From Lacrimispora amygdalina (GTDB lineage: Bacteria > Bacillota > Clostridia > Lachnospirales > Lachnospiraceae), in assembly GCF_003432035.1 (NCBI RefSeq), contig NZ_QOHO01000045.1:1-64000 (forward strand): a DNA stretch of 64,000 nucleotides. The letters run 5' to 3'. Below, one piece after another: positions 41,444 through 49,620 of this stretch; within the stretch, counting starts at the first letter, position 1; each line of letters starts with the position of its first letter. The position numbers and the translations under genes are program-made. A model generated the notes under the pieces. The model saw only the letters and a list, made by a program, of their open reading frames with translations, was not told the DNA's origin and ran no database searches.

Positions 41444-43882
41444 ATGGAAAAATTACAATTGAACAGAACCGGGTTTCTTACCAATTATCTGCTATCCGGT
41501 CCAAAAGAAACGGATTTTATCAATCACGAAACAGATGACAACCAGCTGCGTTATGAACAGCATTTAAGATCCATTGTAGCGGATTTAAACAGATCCTGCC
41601 CGGATGGCCCTGTTATCCTTGGGGAAAGCAGCAGGCTTCAGATGCCGTGGAAGTATTATTATCACTATGGAAACTGGTTTGTAGACGAAAGCACATTTTA
41701 TTCCACATTGCAGAAGGTGGAACTTGATGCAGTGACGGGAATCGAGGTAAAAGAGGATGTAACAGTGAATGCAGTCGTATGGTCCTATGCAGCTGTAGAT
41801 GTCTGGTGCAACAAGGAACTGGTGTGCCGTATGGATACGCCGGTTTATAAACCGATTAAAAAGAAACATATGGAGCTACGGCTGAAAAAAGGAATCAATG
41901 AAATCTATGTCAGTCTTCAGACGCTGGGTGTCAGGGATACAAGAACGTTATTCGGTATTCAGATTTTGGATCATAGGGAAGCTCTCTTTGTTGTACTGCC
42001 TGATGAGAAGCACACCGATGAAATGGTCAGGATTGAAAACTGGCTTGGCTCCATCTCCATTAAGAATTCTCTCATGACGTTCCGGGAAAATGCTCCGGCA
42101 GGAACTTATCTGGCCTATGACAGCCAGAGCCCTGATTTTGCCAAAGTGAAAAGCCGTAAGCAATGGCAGGAGATCAGCAGAAAGAATCAGGTAAAGCTTG
42201 ATGAAGAAAAGCCGGGTGTGATTATAGTTAGCGTTAAAAATGAACATGGAATTCTCACAAGAAAAGTGGAGAATATTCTGGCACAAAGACCGGAGTATTC
42301 CAAAGACAAAGGCTTTGAGGAAAATAAAAAAGCCATTTTTAACAGAATTGCAGAAGCAGAAAGCTTATCCAGAGGGGATAAGTTCGGCTTTTCCATTTCC
42401 AATATCCTTGCAAGGAAAGCCCTTGGCATAGACCGGGATCGGGATATAGAGCTTCTTTATGAAACACTGGACCAGATTGAAAGCAGATATGACTGTTCCG
42501 ATTTTCTGGTATGCGGTCTTGTCCGTTATTTAAAGAATTATCCGGTCAATGAGGATCTGGCCAAACGGGTGAAAGAGGTTCTGTTGAACTGGCGCTACTG
42601 GATGGACCAGAATGGGTCTGATGCCATGTGCTTCTGGAGTGAAAATCATTCTCTTATGTTCTATACCTGTGCCATGAATGCAGGAGAAATGTATCCGGAT
42701 GAGTATTTCCCCCGGGCTGACATGACCGGCAGAGAACTTTTTAAAACAGGCAGAGCCAAGGTGGAAGCGTGGCTGGCCGATGTGGAGGAGCATGGATTTG
42801 AAGAATTTTTAAGTACAGTCTATATGTGTGTTACCTTTGCGGCGCTGTTAAATGTAATTGATTTTTCTGAGGAAGCCATTTCTGCGCGGGCAGTTAAGAT
42901 TACGGATAAGCTTCTCGAAATGCTCTGCCGCCACACCTATGACGGTGTTGTCATTGCTCCTATGGGACGTGTTTACAGAGAAGTTGTCCATCCCTTTGAG
43001 CAGGGAGCCCAGGCGCTGATGAATTTAATCAATCCTGACGTCCCTTTTTCATACGGAGAGGGCTGGCTGGGCTTTTATTCATGCAGCAGTTATCAGCTTC
43101 CGGAAGGCTTAAAGGAACTCATGGAGCACCAGACAGATATCGCTTATTCCACAGGAAATGCTCTCATAAGGCTGAAGAAAACGCCGGAGTACTGTATGAC
43201 TTCCGTTCAGTCCCCCAGACCGGACCCGGAATTTAAACGCTGGAGGAACCTCACCCTGGATCCGGATTCAGATACAACCACCTGTGAATACACCAAGTCA
43301 CTGAACGAGCGGTTTCATGGAACCACCTGCTTTGAGCCTGGAGTATATGGATATCAGCAGCACATGTGGTATGCTGCCCTTGATAAGGAAACGGATATCT
43401 TTACGAACCACCCGGGCGGAACCTGTGATTCCAGTTCCATGAGGCCGGGGTATTGGTACGGAAATGGGGTAATGCCTGCGCTGGTTCAGGAAGGGAATTT
43501 ACTGGGAGCTGTTTATCATATACCGGAGGAACACCCGATTCATTTTACACATGCTTATTTTCCAGCACCGAAGTTTTTGGAAACGAAGATCTCCGGCAAT
43601 TGGCTTTTCGGCAGTAAGGCAGGAGGTTTTGCGGCACTCTGGTGCAGCAGTGCTTTGGAGCCCGTCGATGACCAGCTGTTTGAATGCGAATACCGGACCT
43701 ATGGGGATGATATTGCATATTTCTGTGTATGCGGCAGCAATCAGGATTTTAAATCCCTGGCTGAATTTTCGGCCTATGCAGAGAATCTCCGACCGGTATT
43801 TGATGGGAAAGAACGTATTTTAACAGCAGGACCGTTAAAAGTGGGATTTACAGATAACAATGACAAAACACAATATATTTAA
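41444..43882 (+). CDS. large unrecognised protein, possible carbohydrate-active enzyme
   Basis: An 812-residue protein without signal peptide. I do not recognise a named family. The N-terminal 270 residues look beta-rich (a jelly-roll-like adaptor); the middle holds helical repeats with FWSENHSLMFYTCAMNAGE, reminiscent of alpha/alpha-toroid enzymes such as lyases and glycosidases; the last 300 are again beta-rich with GTTCFEPGVYGYQQHMWYA. ATG 41444 is chosen because AAGGATAAG precedes it by seven bases; an ATG at 41420 has no such site. It overlaps the next gene by 23 bases and a sugar kinase-like gene follows. Confidence 0.65.
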   Translation: MEKLQLNRTGFLTNYLLSGPKETDFINHETDDNQLRYEQHLRSIVADLNRSCPDGPVILGESSRLQMPWKYYYHYGNWFVDESTFYSTLQKVELDAVTGIEVKEDVTVNAVVWSYAAVDVWCNKELVCRMDTPVYKPIKKKHMELRLKKGINEIYVSLQTLGVRDTRTLFGIQILDHREALFVVLPDEKHTDEMVRIENWLGSISIKNSLMTFRENAPAGTYLAYDSQSPDFAKVKSRKQWQEISRKNQVKLDEEKPGVIIVSVKNEHGILTRKVENILAQRPEYSKDKGFEENKKAIFNRIAEAESLSRGDKFGFSISNILARKALGIDRDRDIELLYETLDQIESRYDCSDFLVCGLVRYLKNYPVNEDLAKRVKEVLLNWRYWMDQNGSDAMCFWSENHSLMFYTCAMNAGEMYPDEYFPRADMTGRELFKTGRAKVEAWLADVEEHGFEEFLSTVYMCVTFAALLNVIDFSEEAISARAVKITDKLLEMLCRHTYDGVVIAPMGRVYREVVHPFEQGAQALMNLINPDVPFSYGEGWLGFYSCSSYQLPEGLKELMEHQTDIAYSTGNALIRLKKTPEYCMTSVQSPRPDPEFKRWRNLTLDPDSDTTTCEYTKSLNERFHGTTCFEPGVYGYQQHMWYAALDKETDIFTNHPGGTCDSSSMRPGYWYGNGVMPALVQEGNLLGAVYHIPEEHPIHFTHAYFPAPKFLETKISGNWLFGSKAGGFAALWCSSALEPVDDQLFECEYRTYGDDIAYFCVCGSNQDFKSLAEFSAYAENLRPVFDGKERILTAGPLKVGFTDNNDKTQYI

Positions 43883-44924
43883 TGAAGATACTCAGGCGGC
43901 GGTGGATTTTTCCTCCGCTGCCTATGAAAGTAACGATTATTTTATGAGAAATTACAGCAGATGCCGTGAGCTTCTGCTGGTGGAAAAAGATCCTGAGAAA
44001 GCAGCAGAAGCCGTGATGTTTGGAATCAGGCATGCCAGGCTCCTTCATTTGGATGATTTTTTGCTGCCGGTTGTTTACATTGACTGGATGCTGCCGGAGC
44101 TGGAAGAAGAATTGAAAAAACAGGGCATTCCGGAATTTGTTGTCTGGGAGTCCTTAAAGGACGTTGAAATCTGGATTCAGTCATACCGCAAATATCACCA
44201 GGGACAGGCCGGGCTTGACCGGATTGAGTGGGTGTTCCGTTCGCTGGCCGGAAAAGTACGAAGATACGGCAGCCTGCAGTTCGAGGAAGTGACTTATGAA
44301 TTTCCCTTTCTGGTCTTTGAAAACAGACAATCCGGAGCGTTTATGGCACTGGCCTGCCCGGAGGTTCTGATTGATCAGGACGGATATATTTCCGGTACAA
44401 ACGGAAGAAGCATGATAAGAGAAATAAGAACTTATCTGGATTTTAAAGACAGGACTGTAACCGGATACTCTGCGGATTTAAAAAGGGGAACTGTAAGCGT
44501 GAATACACCTGTCTCATTAAATTTGGATGAGTGGGAGATTAAGCTTGCTCCGGGAGAGAAGGCGGTTGCTGTTCATATTCCGGAAGGTTCTGATTTGTCT
44601 CCGGGCAGTGTTGATTCTTCTTTAAAGACTGCAAAGAACTATTATGAGAATGATATTCTTGTCTGCGAAAGCTGGATGCTGGATGCGCATCTGGAGCAAA
44701 TCCTGCCTCAAACAGGGAGGCTCATCAGCTTTATGAAGAGATTTTATAAAATGCCCGTGATGACAGAGCGTCCACAGATACTGGAACGGGTCATGGGGTT
44801 TGATTTTTCCATGGAAGCGCTGGAGGATTTTTCCTGTACCACATCCTTGCAGACCTCATTAAAGAAGTATCTTCTGGACGGAAATGAGATGTTTACCACA
44901 GCGGGTTTTATGCCATGGAAATGA
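43860..44924 (+). CDS. unrecognised protein coupled to the large enzyme-like protein
   Basis: A 354-residue soluble protein with no family that I can name. It has a helical first third (WMLPELEEELKKQGI) and a beta-rich middle (FPFLVFENRQSGAFMALACPEV; FKDRTVTGYSADLKRGTVSV). The ribosome binding site is weak and the gene begins 23 bases before the upstream stop, so it probably depends on translational coupling, which suggests a fixed ratio or complex with the upstream product. Confidence 0.6.
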   Translation: MTKHNIFNEDTQAAVDFSSAAYESNDYFMRNYSRCRELLLVEKDPEKAAEAVMFGIRHARLLHLDDFLLPVVYIDWMLPELEEELKKQGIPEFVVWESLKDVEIWIQSYRKYHQGQAGLDRIEWVFRSLAGKVRRYGSLQFEEVTYEFPFLVFENRQSGAFMALACPEVLIDQDGYISGTNGRSMIREIRTYLDFKDRTVTGYSADLKRGTVSVNTPVSLNLDEWEIKLAPGEKAVAVHIPEGSDLSPGSVDSSLKTAKNYYENDILVCESWMLDAHLEQILPQTGRLISFMKRFYKMPVMTERPQILERVMGFDFSMEALEDFSCTTSLQTSLKKYLLDGNEMFTTAGFMPWK

Positions 44925-44946
44925 CAACTGGGAGGAATACTTGAAT

Positions 44947-45867
44947 ATGACAGGATATTATGCCGGACTGGATGTGGGGGGAACCAACGGACGACTAAAG
45001 GTCTGCGGTCCCACAGGAAACGTACTGGGCGAATTTACGGCTCCTGGCTGCAGCCTTAATACAGACGGAGCGGAAAAAAGCAGGCTGCGTTACCGCGAAC
45101 TGGTGATGCCCGCCCTTAAGGAACTGAAACTTTCTCCTGGCTGCTGTCTGGGAATCTGCGTGGCAGCAAGTGGGATTGATTCCCCGTTTCATGAGCAGGA
45201 ATGCAGATCCTTTTTTGAAGAGATGGGATTCTTGCCAGATAAGCTGATGGTAATGAATGACTGTGAAGTATTTCTTTATCTGACGGAATTGCCGGCTCTT
45301 GTAATCGTATCCGGTACAGGCTCTGTCTGCTTTGGCAGAGATCAGAATGGGTCCATATACCGGACAGGCGGTTTTAATCATATTATAAGTGACGAGGGAA
45401 GCGGCTTTGATCTGGGACTGAAGGTGTTAAAGGCAGTTGCAAATGATTTATCCGGACGGGGTAAGAGTCCCATTCTCACGCCGCTTTTTATAAAGTCAGC
45501 CGGGCTTGATACATTGGGGAAAATCGATGACTATATCAATGCCAATCTGATGGAAAAGTCCCAGATAGCCAGATTTTCCCTTCTTGCATATCAGGCGGCA
45601 GCATCAGGAGATGAGACAGCCATGGGCATTCACCGGGAGTGTGCAGATGCTTTATGGGGGCTGATCCGCGATACAGCAGCTAAGATGAAAACGGACGGAC
45701 TTAACCTCTGGTTATGGGGAAGTCTTCTGGTGAAAAACGATATTCTCCGTGGTATGGTGGAAGAAAAAGCCCGAAACGGGCTGCATCAGGTGAGAATTGC
45801 CATACCCCGTATCACGGCCCTTGATGCTGCACTTCAGGCTGCAGAGAAAAGCAGTCTTACGCGCTGA
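44947..45867 (+). CDS. BadF/BadG-type ATPase, GlcNAc kinase-like
   Basis: A 306-residue ASKHA-fold kinase of the BadF/BadG/BcrA/BcrD family that includes N-acetylglucosamine kinases. Phosphate-1 loop GLDVGGTNGRLKV, the phosphate-2 region LVIVSGTGSVCFG, and IISDEGSGFDLGLK are visible; the last matches the SGxxLG segment of the sugar kinases. Start uncertain: ATG 44947 (11 bases from GGAGG) or TTG 44941 (5 bases). Third gene of the operon; it implies that an amino sugar or other monosaccharide is released by the upstream proteins. Confidence 0.8.
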   Translation: MTGYYAGLDVGGTNGRLKVCGPTGNVLGEFTAPGCSLNTDGAEKSRLRYRELVMPALKELKLSPGCCLGICVAASGIDSPFHEQECRSFFEEMGFLPDKLMVMNDCEVFLYLTELPALVIVSGTGSVCFGRDQNGSIYRTGGFNHIISDEGSGFDLGLKVLKAVANDLSGRGKSPILTPLFIKSAGLDTLGKIDDYINANLMEKSQIARFSLLAYQAAASGDETAMGIHRECADALWGLIRDTAAKMKTDGLNLWLWGSLLVKNDILRGMVEEKARNGLHQVRIAIPRITALDAALQAAEKSSLTR

Positions 45868-45912
45868 AAAGTCGGATTTAGGGAAAAAGATAATATTGTT
45901 AGGCAAAAATGA

Positions 45913-45944
45913 GAGAGAGGGAGAGGTGAACCCTCTTTTCTTTT
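45913..45944 (+). terminator. terminator
   Basis: GAGAGGG pairs with CCCTCTTTTC around a nine-base loop with a T-rich tail (TTTTCTTTT). Confidence 0.7.
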
Positions 45945-45996
45945 ATCTAAAAATAGAAAAATGTCGAAAAATATTTGTGCAAATTGTACCTTTTGC

Positions 45997-46025
45997 TTGC
46001 AATTATAAGACATTTTTAGTAAAAT
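45997..46025 (+). promoter_or_regulatory. promoter of the EF-G-like gene
   Basis: TTGCAA (45997-46002) and TAAAAT (46020-46025) with a 17-base spacer, 39 bases before the start codon. Confidence 0.7.
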
Positions 46026-46063
46026 ATTGTTATAGACTTAAATACCGAACAGGAGGAATGTTT

Positions 46064-48166
46064 ATGAACGTGTATGGAACCAAACAGATCCGTAACGTCG
46101 CCTTACTTGGGCACGGGGGCGCCGGTAAAACTACCCTTGCTGAAGCTATGGCGTTAGTGACCGGAGCCATCAGCAGAATGGGAAAAATTTCCGATGGCAA
46201 TACCATCAGCGATTATGACAAAGAAGAGATTAAGAGACAGTTCTCCATCTCCACTTCCCTGATTCCGTTGGAATATGAAGGAGAGGATGGACCGATCAAG
46301 ATTAACTTACTTGATACTCCCGGTTATTTTGATTTTGTTGGTGAAGTTGAAGAGGCAATCAGCGTAGCAGATGCTGCTGTAATCGTAGTAAACTGCAAGG
46401 CAGGAATTGAAGTTGGTACGTTAAAGGCATGGGAGCTTTGCGAAAAGTACAAGCTTCCCAGACTGTTTTTTGTAACCAATATGGATGATGATCAGGCCAG
46501 CTTTCGTGAGCTGCTTTTAAAGCTGGAAAAAGAGTTCGGAAGAAAAATAGCACCGTTCCACCTTCCTATCAGAGAGAATGAAAAGTTCGTAGGATTTGTG
46601 AATGTGGTGAAAATGGCTGGGCGGCGCTTTACCGTTAACAGCGATTATGTTGAATGTGAGATTCCTGATTACAGCCAGAAGAATTTAGGAATAGCCAGAG
46701 AAGCTCTGATGGAGGCAGTTGCTGAGATCAGCGAGGAATACATGGAACGGTATTTCTCAGGAGATGAGTTTACCCTGGAAGAGATTTCTTCTGCACTGCG
46801 GGAACATGTAATACAGGGCAATATAGTTCCGGTTATGCTGGGCTCCGGAATTAATGCCCAGGGTGTCAAGATGGTTTTACAGGCGATTGACAAGTATTTC
46901 CCTTCACCGGAGCGCTATGAATGTATTGGTGTGGACGTTTCCACCGGAGAACGGTTTACTGCCAGATACAACGACAATGTGTCTCTGTCAGCCCGTGTAT
47001 TTAAGACAATCTTGGATCCGTTTATCGGAAAGTATTCCCTGTTAAAGATCTGTACGGGAACACTGAAATCGGATTCCGCGATCTATAATGTAAATAAGGA
47101 CACGGAAGAAAAGATTGGAAAACTCTATCTGCTGAGAGGAAAGGATGCCATAGAGGTGCCGGAATTAAAGGCTGGGGATATCGGTGCCGTATCTAAATTA
47201 AACGTGACACAGACCGGTGATACCATAGCGCTTCGATCCGCACCCATCGTATATCATAAGCCTGAGATTTCCACCCCGTATACCTATATGAGATATAAAA
47301 CGAAGACAAAGGGTGACGATGATAAGGTTTCCAACGCACTGGCGAAACTGACGGAAGAGGATTGGACCTTAAAAGCAGTGAATGATACGGAGAACCGGCA
47401 GTCTCTTCTGTATGCAATCGGTGACCAGCAGCTGGAGGTAGTGGTCAGCAAGCTGTTAAACCGCTATAAAGTTGAGATTGAATTAAGCAAGCCTAAGTTT
47501 GCCTTCCGCGAGACAATCCGTAAAAAAGTGGAGGTCCAGGGAAGATATAAGAAGCAGTCAGGCGGTCATGGCCAGTTCGGTGATGTAAAGATGACCTTTG
47601 AGCCTTCCGGGGATTTGGAAACTCCCTATGTATTTGAAGAATGTGTCTTTGGAGGAGCTGTTCCCAAGAATTATTTCCCTGCTGTGGAGAAGGGGATTGC
47701 GGAGTGCGTTTTAAAAGGCCCTCTTGCTGCATATCCCGTTGTGGGTATCAAAGCGACTCTGACTGATGGCTCCTATCATCCGGTGGATTCCTCAGAGCTT
47801 GCCTTTAAGATGGCTGCAACGCTTGCCTTTAAAAAAGGCTTTATGGACGCCAATCCGGTGCTCTTAGAACCAATCGCATCCTTAAAAGTCACAGTGCCGG
47901 ATAAGTTTACCGGAGATGTTATGGGAGATTTAAACCGGAGAAGAGGACGGGTTCTGGGAATGAACTCCAATCACCATGGAAAGCAGGTCATTGAGGCTGA
48001 TATACCCGTATCCGAGCTGTTTGGCTATAACACAGACCTTCGTTCCATGACAGGGGGTATCGGTACTTTTGAATATGAGTTCAGCCGCTATGAACTGGCT
48101 CCGGGAGATGTACAAAAGAAAGAGGTAGAGGAACGGGCAGCCAAGGTTGACCGTATGGATGTTTAA
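46064..48166 (+). CDS. elongation factor G-like GTPase (FusA2-type)
   Basis: A 700-residue translational GTPase with the full domain set of EF-G (G domain, then the beta-barrel II, III, IV and V). The P-loop GHGGAGKTT (16-24) is intact. G3 reads DTPGYFDF (84-91), so the catalytic His of DxPGH is Tyr88, and G4 reads TNMD (138-141) instead of NKxD. These changes set it apart from canonical EF-G; EF-G2/EF-G-like paralogues of unclear function are the nearest family. ATG 46064 follows AGGAGG by seven bases; the ATG at 46058 is too close. Confidence 0.88.
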   Translation: MNVYGTKQIRNVALLGHGGAGKTTLAEAMALVTGAISRMGKISDGNTISDYDKEEIKRQFSISTSLIPLEYEGEDGPIKINLLDTPGYFDFVGEVEEAISVADAAVIVVNCKAGIEVGTLKAWELCEKYKLPRLFFVTNMDDDQASFRELLLKLEKEFGRKIAPFHLPIRENEKFVGFVNVVKMAGRRFTVNSDYVECEIPDYSQKNLGIAREALMEAVAEISEEYMERYFSGDEFTLEEISSALREHVIQGNIVPVMLGSGINAQGVKMVLQAIDKYFPSPERYECIGVDVSTGERFTARYNDNVSLSARVFKTILDPFIGKYSLLKICTGTLKSDSAIYNVNKDTEEKIGKLYLLRGKDAIEVPELKAGDIGAVSKLNVTQTGDTIALRSAPIVYHKPEISTPYTYMRYKTKTKGDDDKVSNALAKLTEEDWTLKAVNDTENRQSLLYAIGDQQLEVVVSKLLNRYKVEIELSKPKFAFRETIRKKVEVQGRYKKQSGGHGQFGDVKMTFEPSGDLETPYVFEECVFGGAVPKNYFPAVEKGIAECVLKGPLAAYPVVGIKATLTDGSYHPVDSSELAFKMAATLAFKKGFMDANPVLLEPIASLKVTVPDKFTGDVMGDLNRRRGRVLGMNSNHHGKQVIEADIPVSELFGYNTDLRSMTGGIGTFEYEFSRYELAPGDVQKKEVEERAAKVDRMDV

Positions 48167-48181
48167 ATGAAGTGATAATCC

Positions 48182-48216
48182 TGGCGGATCCAAAGAATAA
48201 ATGGATCCGCCATTTT
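48182..48216 (+). terminator. terminator
   Basis: TGGCGGATCCA pairs perfectly with TGGATCCGCCA around a nine-base loop; TTTT follows. Confidence 0.85.
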
Positions 48217-48304
48217 CTGAATCAGGCTGCGGCTGCCGGATGAATTGCGTAATTGATGAATCTGTGTTAAACTGGTATCAGTTCAGCAGGAGGTAAGGTT
48301 TTAA

Positions 48305-49219
48305 GTGGAAGAGACGAGGACCGCAGGAAAAGTTTTTGGAAGAATAGGGATCGGATATACCGGTTTTCTTAGTGCATCAATTGTTTTACAGATAATTTTA
48401 AAGGTTATGGTTCATGTGTTAGATCAGGAAGGAATTTTGAATTTGTCACGGGGCTGGTATCTGTTTGCTGCTTCTCTGGCAAATTATGCAGCAGGAGGGC
48501 TGGTTTTATTTTTGATTATAAAGAATATGCCTGTTACCCATAAACCGGTAAGCCGGAGAGCGGAAAAAAAGCTGTTAATCTGTTCTTTTTTTATCTGCAT
48601 CAGCGCATTGATAGCCGGAAATTTATTGGGACGGCTTCTCATGACCGTAATCAGTGCTCTGGAAGGAAAGCCCATGATCAATCCGGTTGAGGAAGTGCTT
48701 AAGGGGCTGAATACAGGAACTATCATTGCAATTATGGTGGTTATGGCGCCGGTCTGTGAAGAATATCTCTTTCGCAGACTCTTAATTGACCGGATACGAA
48801 GATATGGAGATAAAGCTGCTATTTTGGTATCTGCAGTAATTTTCGGACTCTGCCATGGGAACTTTTATCAGTTCTTCTACGCGTTCGGAATTGGTCTTGT
48901 GTTTGGTTACATTTATACCAGAACAGGCAGGCTTCGCTATACCATTTTATTTCATATGATCATTAACTTTCTGGGATCGGCCGCAGCGATTTATATTCAG
49001 AATAACTTAGTGCTTGCAGGCATCTATGCTATGCTTCTGTACGGGTCCATGATTGCAGGGATCGTGTTGTTTTTTATCACGAAGGGAGATTGGATTTTCT
49101 GGCAGGGCGACGAAGCAGTATGGGGCAGAGGAACGGGTAAAGTACTATTTTTGAATGCTGGAATGATATTATTTTTTGTATTGTCTGCCATTTCCTTTGT
49201 TATCGCAGAGTTTTCATAA
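48305..49219 (+). CDS. CPBP-family intramembrane metalloprotease
   Basis: A 304-residue protein with about seven to eight hydrophobic segments. The Abi/CPBP motifs are visible: EEYLFRRLL (motif 1, the paired Glu and Arg), FGLCHGNFYQF (motif 2, His) and a third motif HMIINFLGS (His, Asn). Relatives are type II CAAX prenyl endopeptidases and bacteriocin self-immunity proteins; there is no bacteriocin gene nearby. The start is GTG 48305 behind AGGAGGT. Confidence 0.88.
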   Translation: MEETRTAGKVFGRIGIGYTGFLSASIVLQIILKVMVHVLDQEGILNLSRGWYLFAASLANYAAGGLVLFLIIKNMPVTHKPVSRRAEKKLLICSFFICISALIAGNLLGRLLMTVISALEGKPMINPVEEVLKGLNTGTIIAIMVVMAPVCEEYLFRRLLIDRIRRYGDKAAILVSAVIFGLCHGNFYQFFYAFGIGLVFGYIYTRTGRLRYTILFHMIINFLGSAAAIYIQNNLVLAGIYAMLLYGSMIAGIVLFFITKGDWIFWQGDEAVWGRGTGKVLFLNAGMILFFVLSAISFVIAEFS

Positions 49220-49226
49220 AATCGGG

Positions 49227-49255
49227 TTGACACATTCGGCCGATTATGTTACATT
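49227..49255 (+). promoter_or_regulatory. promoter of leuS
   Basis: TTGACA (49227-49232), 17-base spacer, TACATT (49250-49255). It stands just upstream of the T-box leader and overlaps the end of the CPBP gene region by a few bases only. Confidence 0.82.
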
Positions 49256-49274
49256 TACAGTTAGCAAAAATACT

Positions 49275-49547
49275 GTGATTAGGAGTAGTAAGCAGTCTGA
49301 ATCATTCAGAGAGCCGGCGGCTGGTGAGAGCCGGTTGGGGAAGACAGCTGAACTGGCCTTTGAGTAGCATACTGAAGAAAGCCATGGCTTTTGTGTAGGT
49401 ATAGCCGGAATCCCGACCGTTACAGCGGGCGGACAGGAGAGTCTGTCCGGTTGAGCGCATACAGTTTGTATGAAATAGAGTGGTACCACGCGGTAGATTC
49501 TGCGTCTCTATAGCCGTTTTATTACGGTTGGAGGCGCTTTTTTTTAT
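49275..49547 (+). promoter_or_regulatory. leucine T-box leader of leuS
   Basis: Stem I carries AGTA and AGAGAGCC; the specifier region GAA-CTG-G-CCTTTGAG gives codon CUG (Leu) at 49353-49355; the T-box core is TGGTACCACGCGG (49481-49493), whose variable U pairs with A73 as in tRNA-Leu; the terminator (49501-49545) ends in eight T. Uncharged tRNA-Leu would permit leuS transcription. Confidence 0.95.
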
Positions 49548-49620
49548 GCAGTCAGAATTGATTTACCCGTGAATGTTAAAAAATAGGGGCAATCCCTTTC
49601 ACAAAAGGAGGAATATTGTT

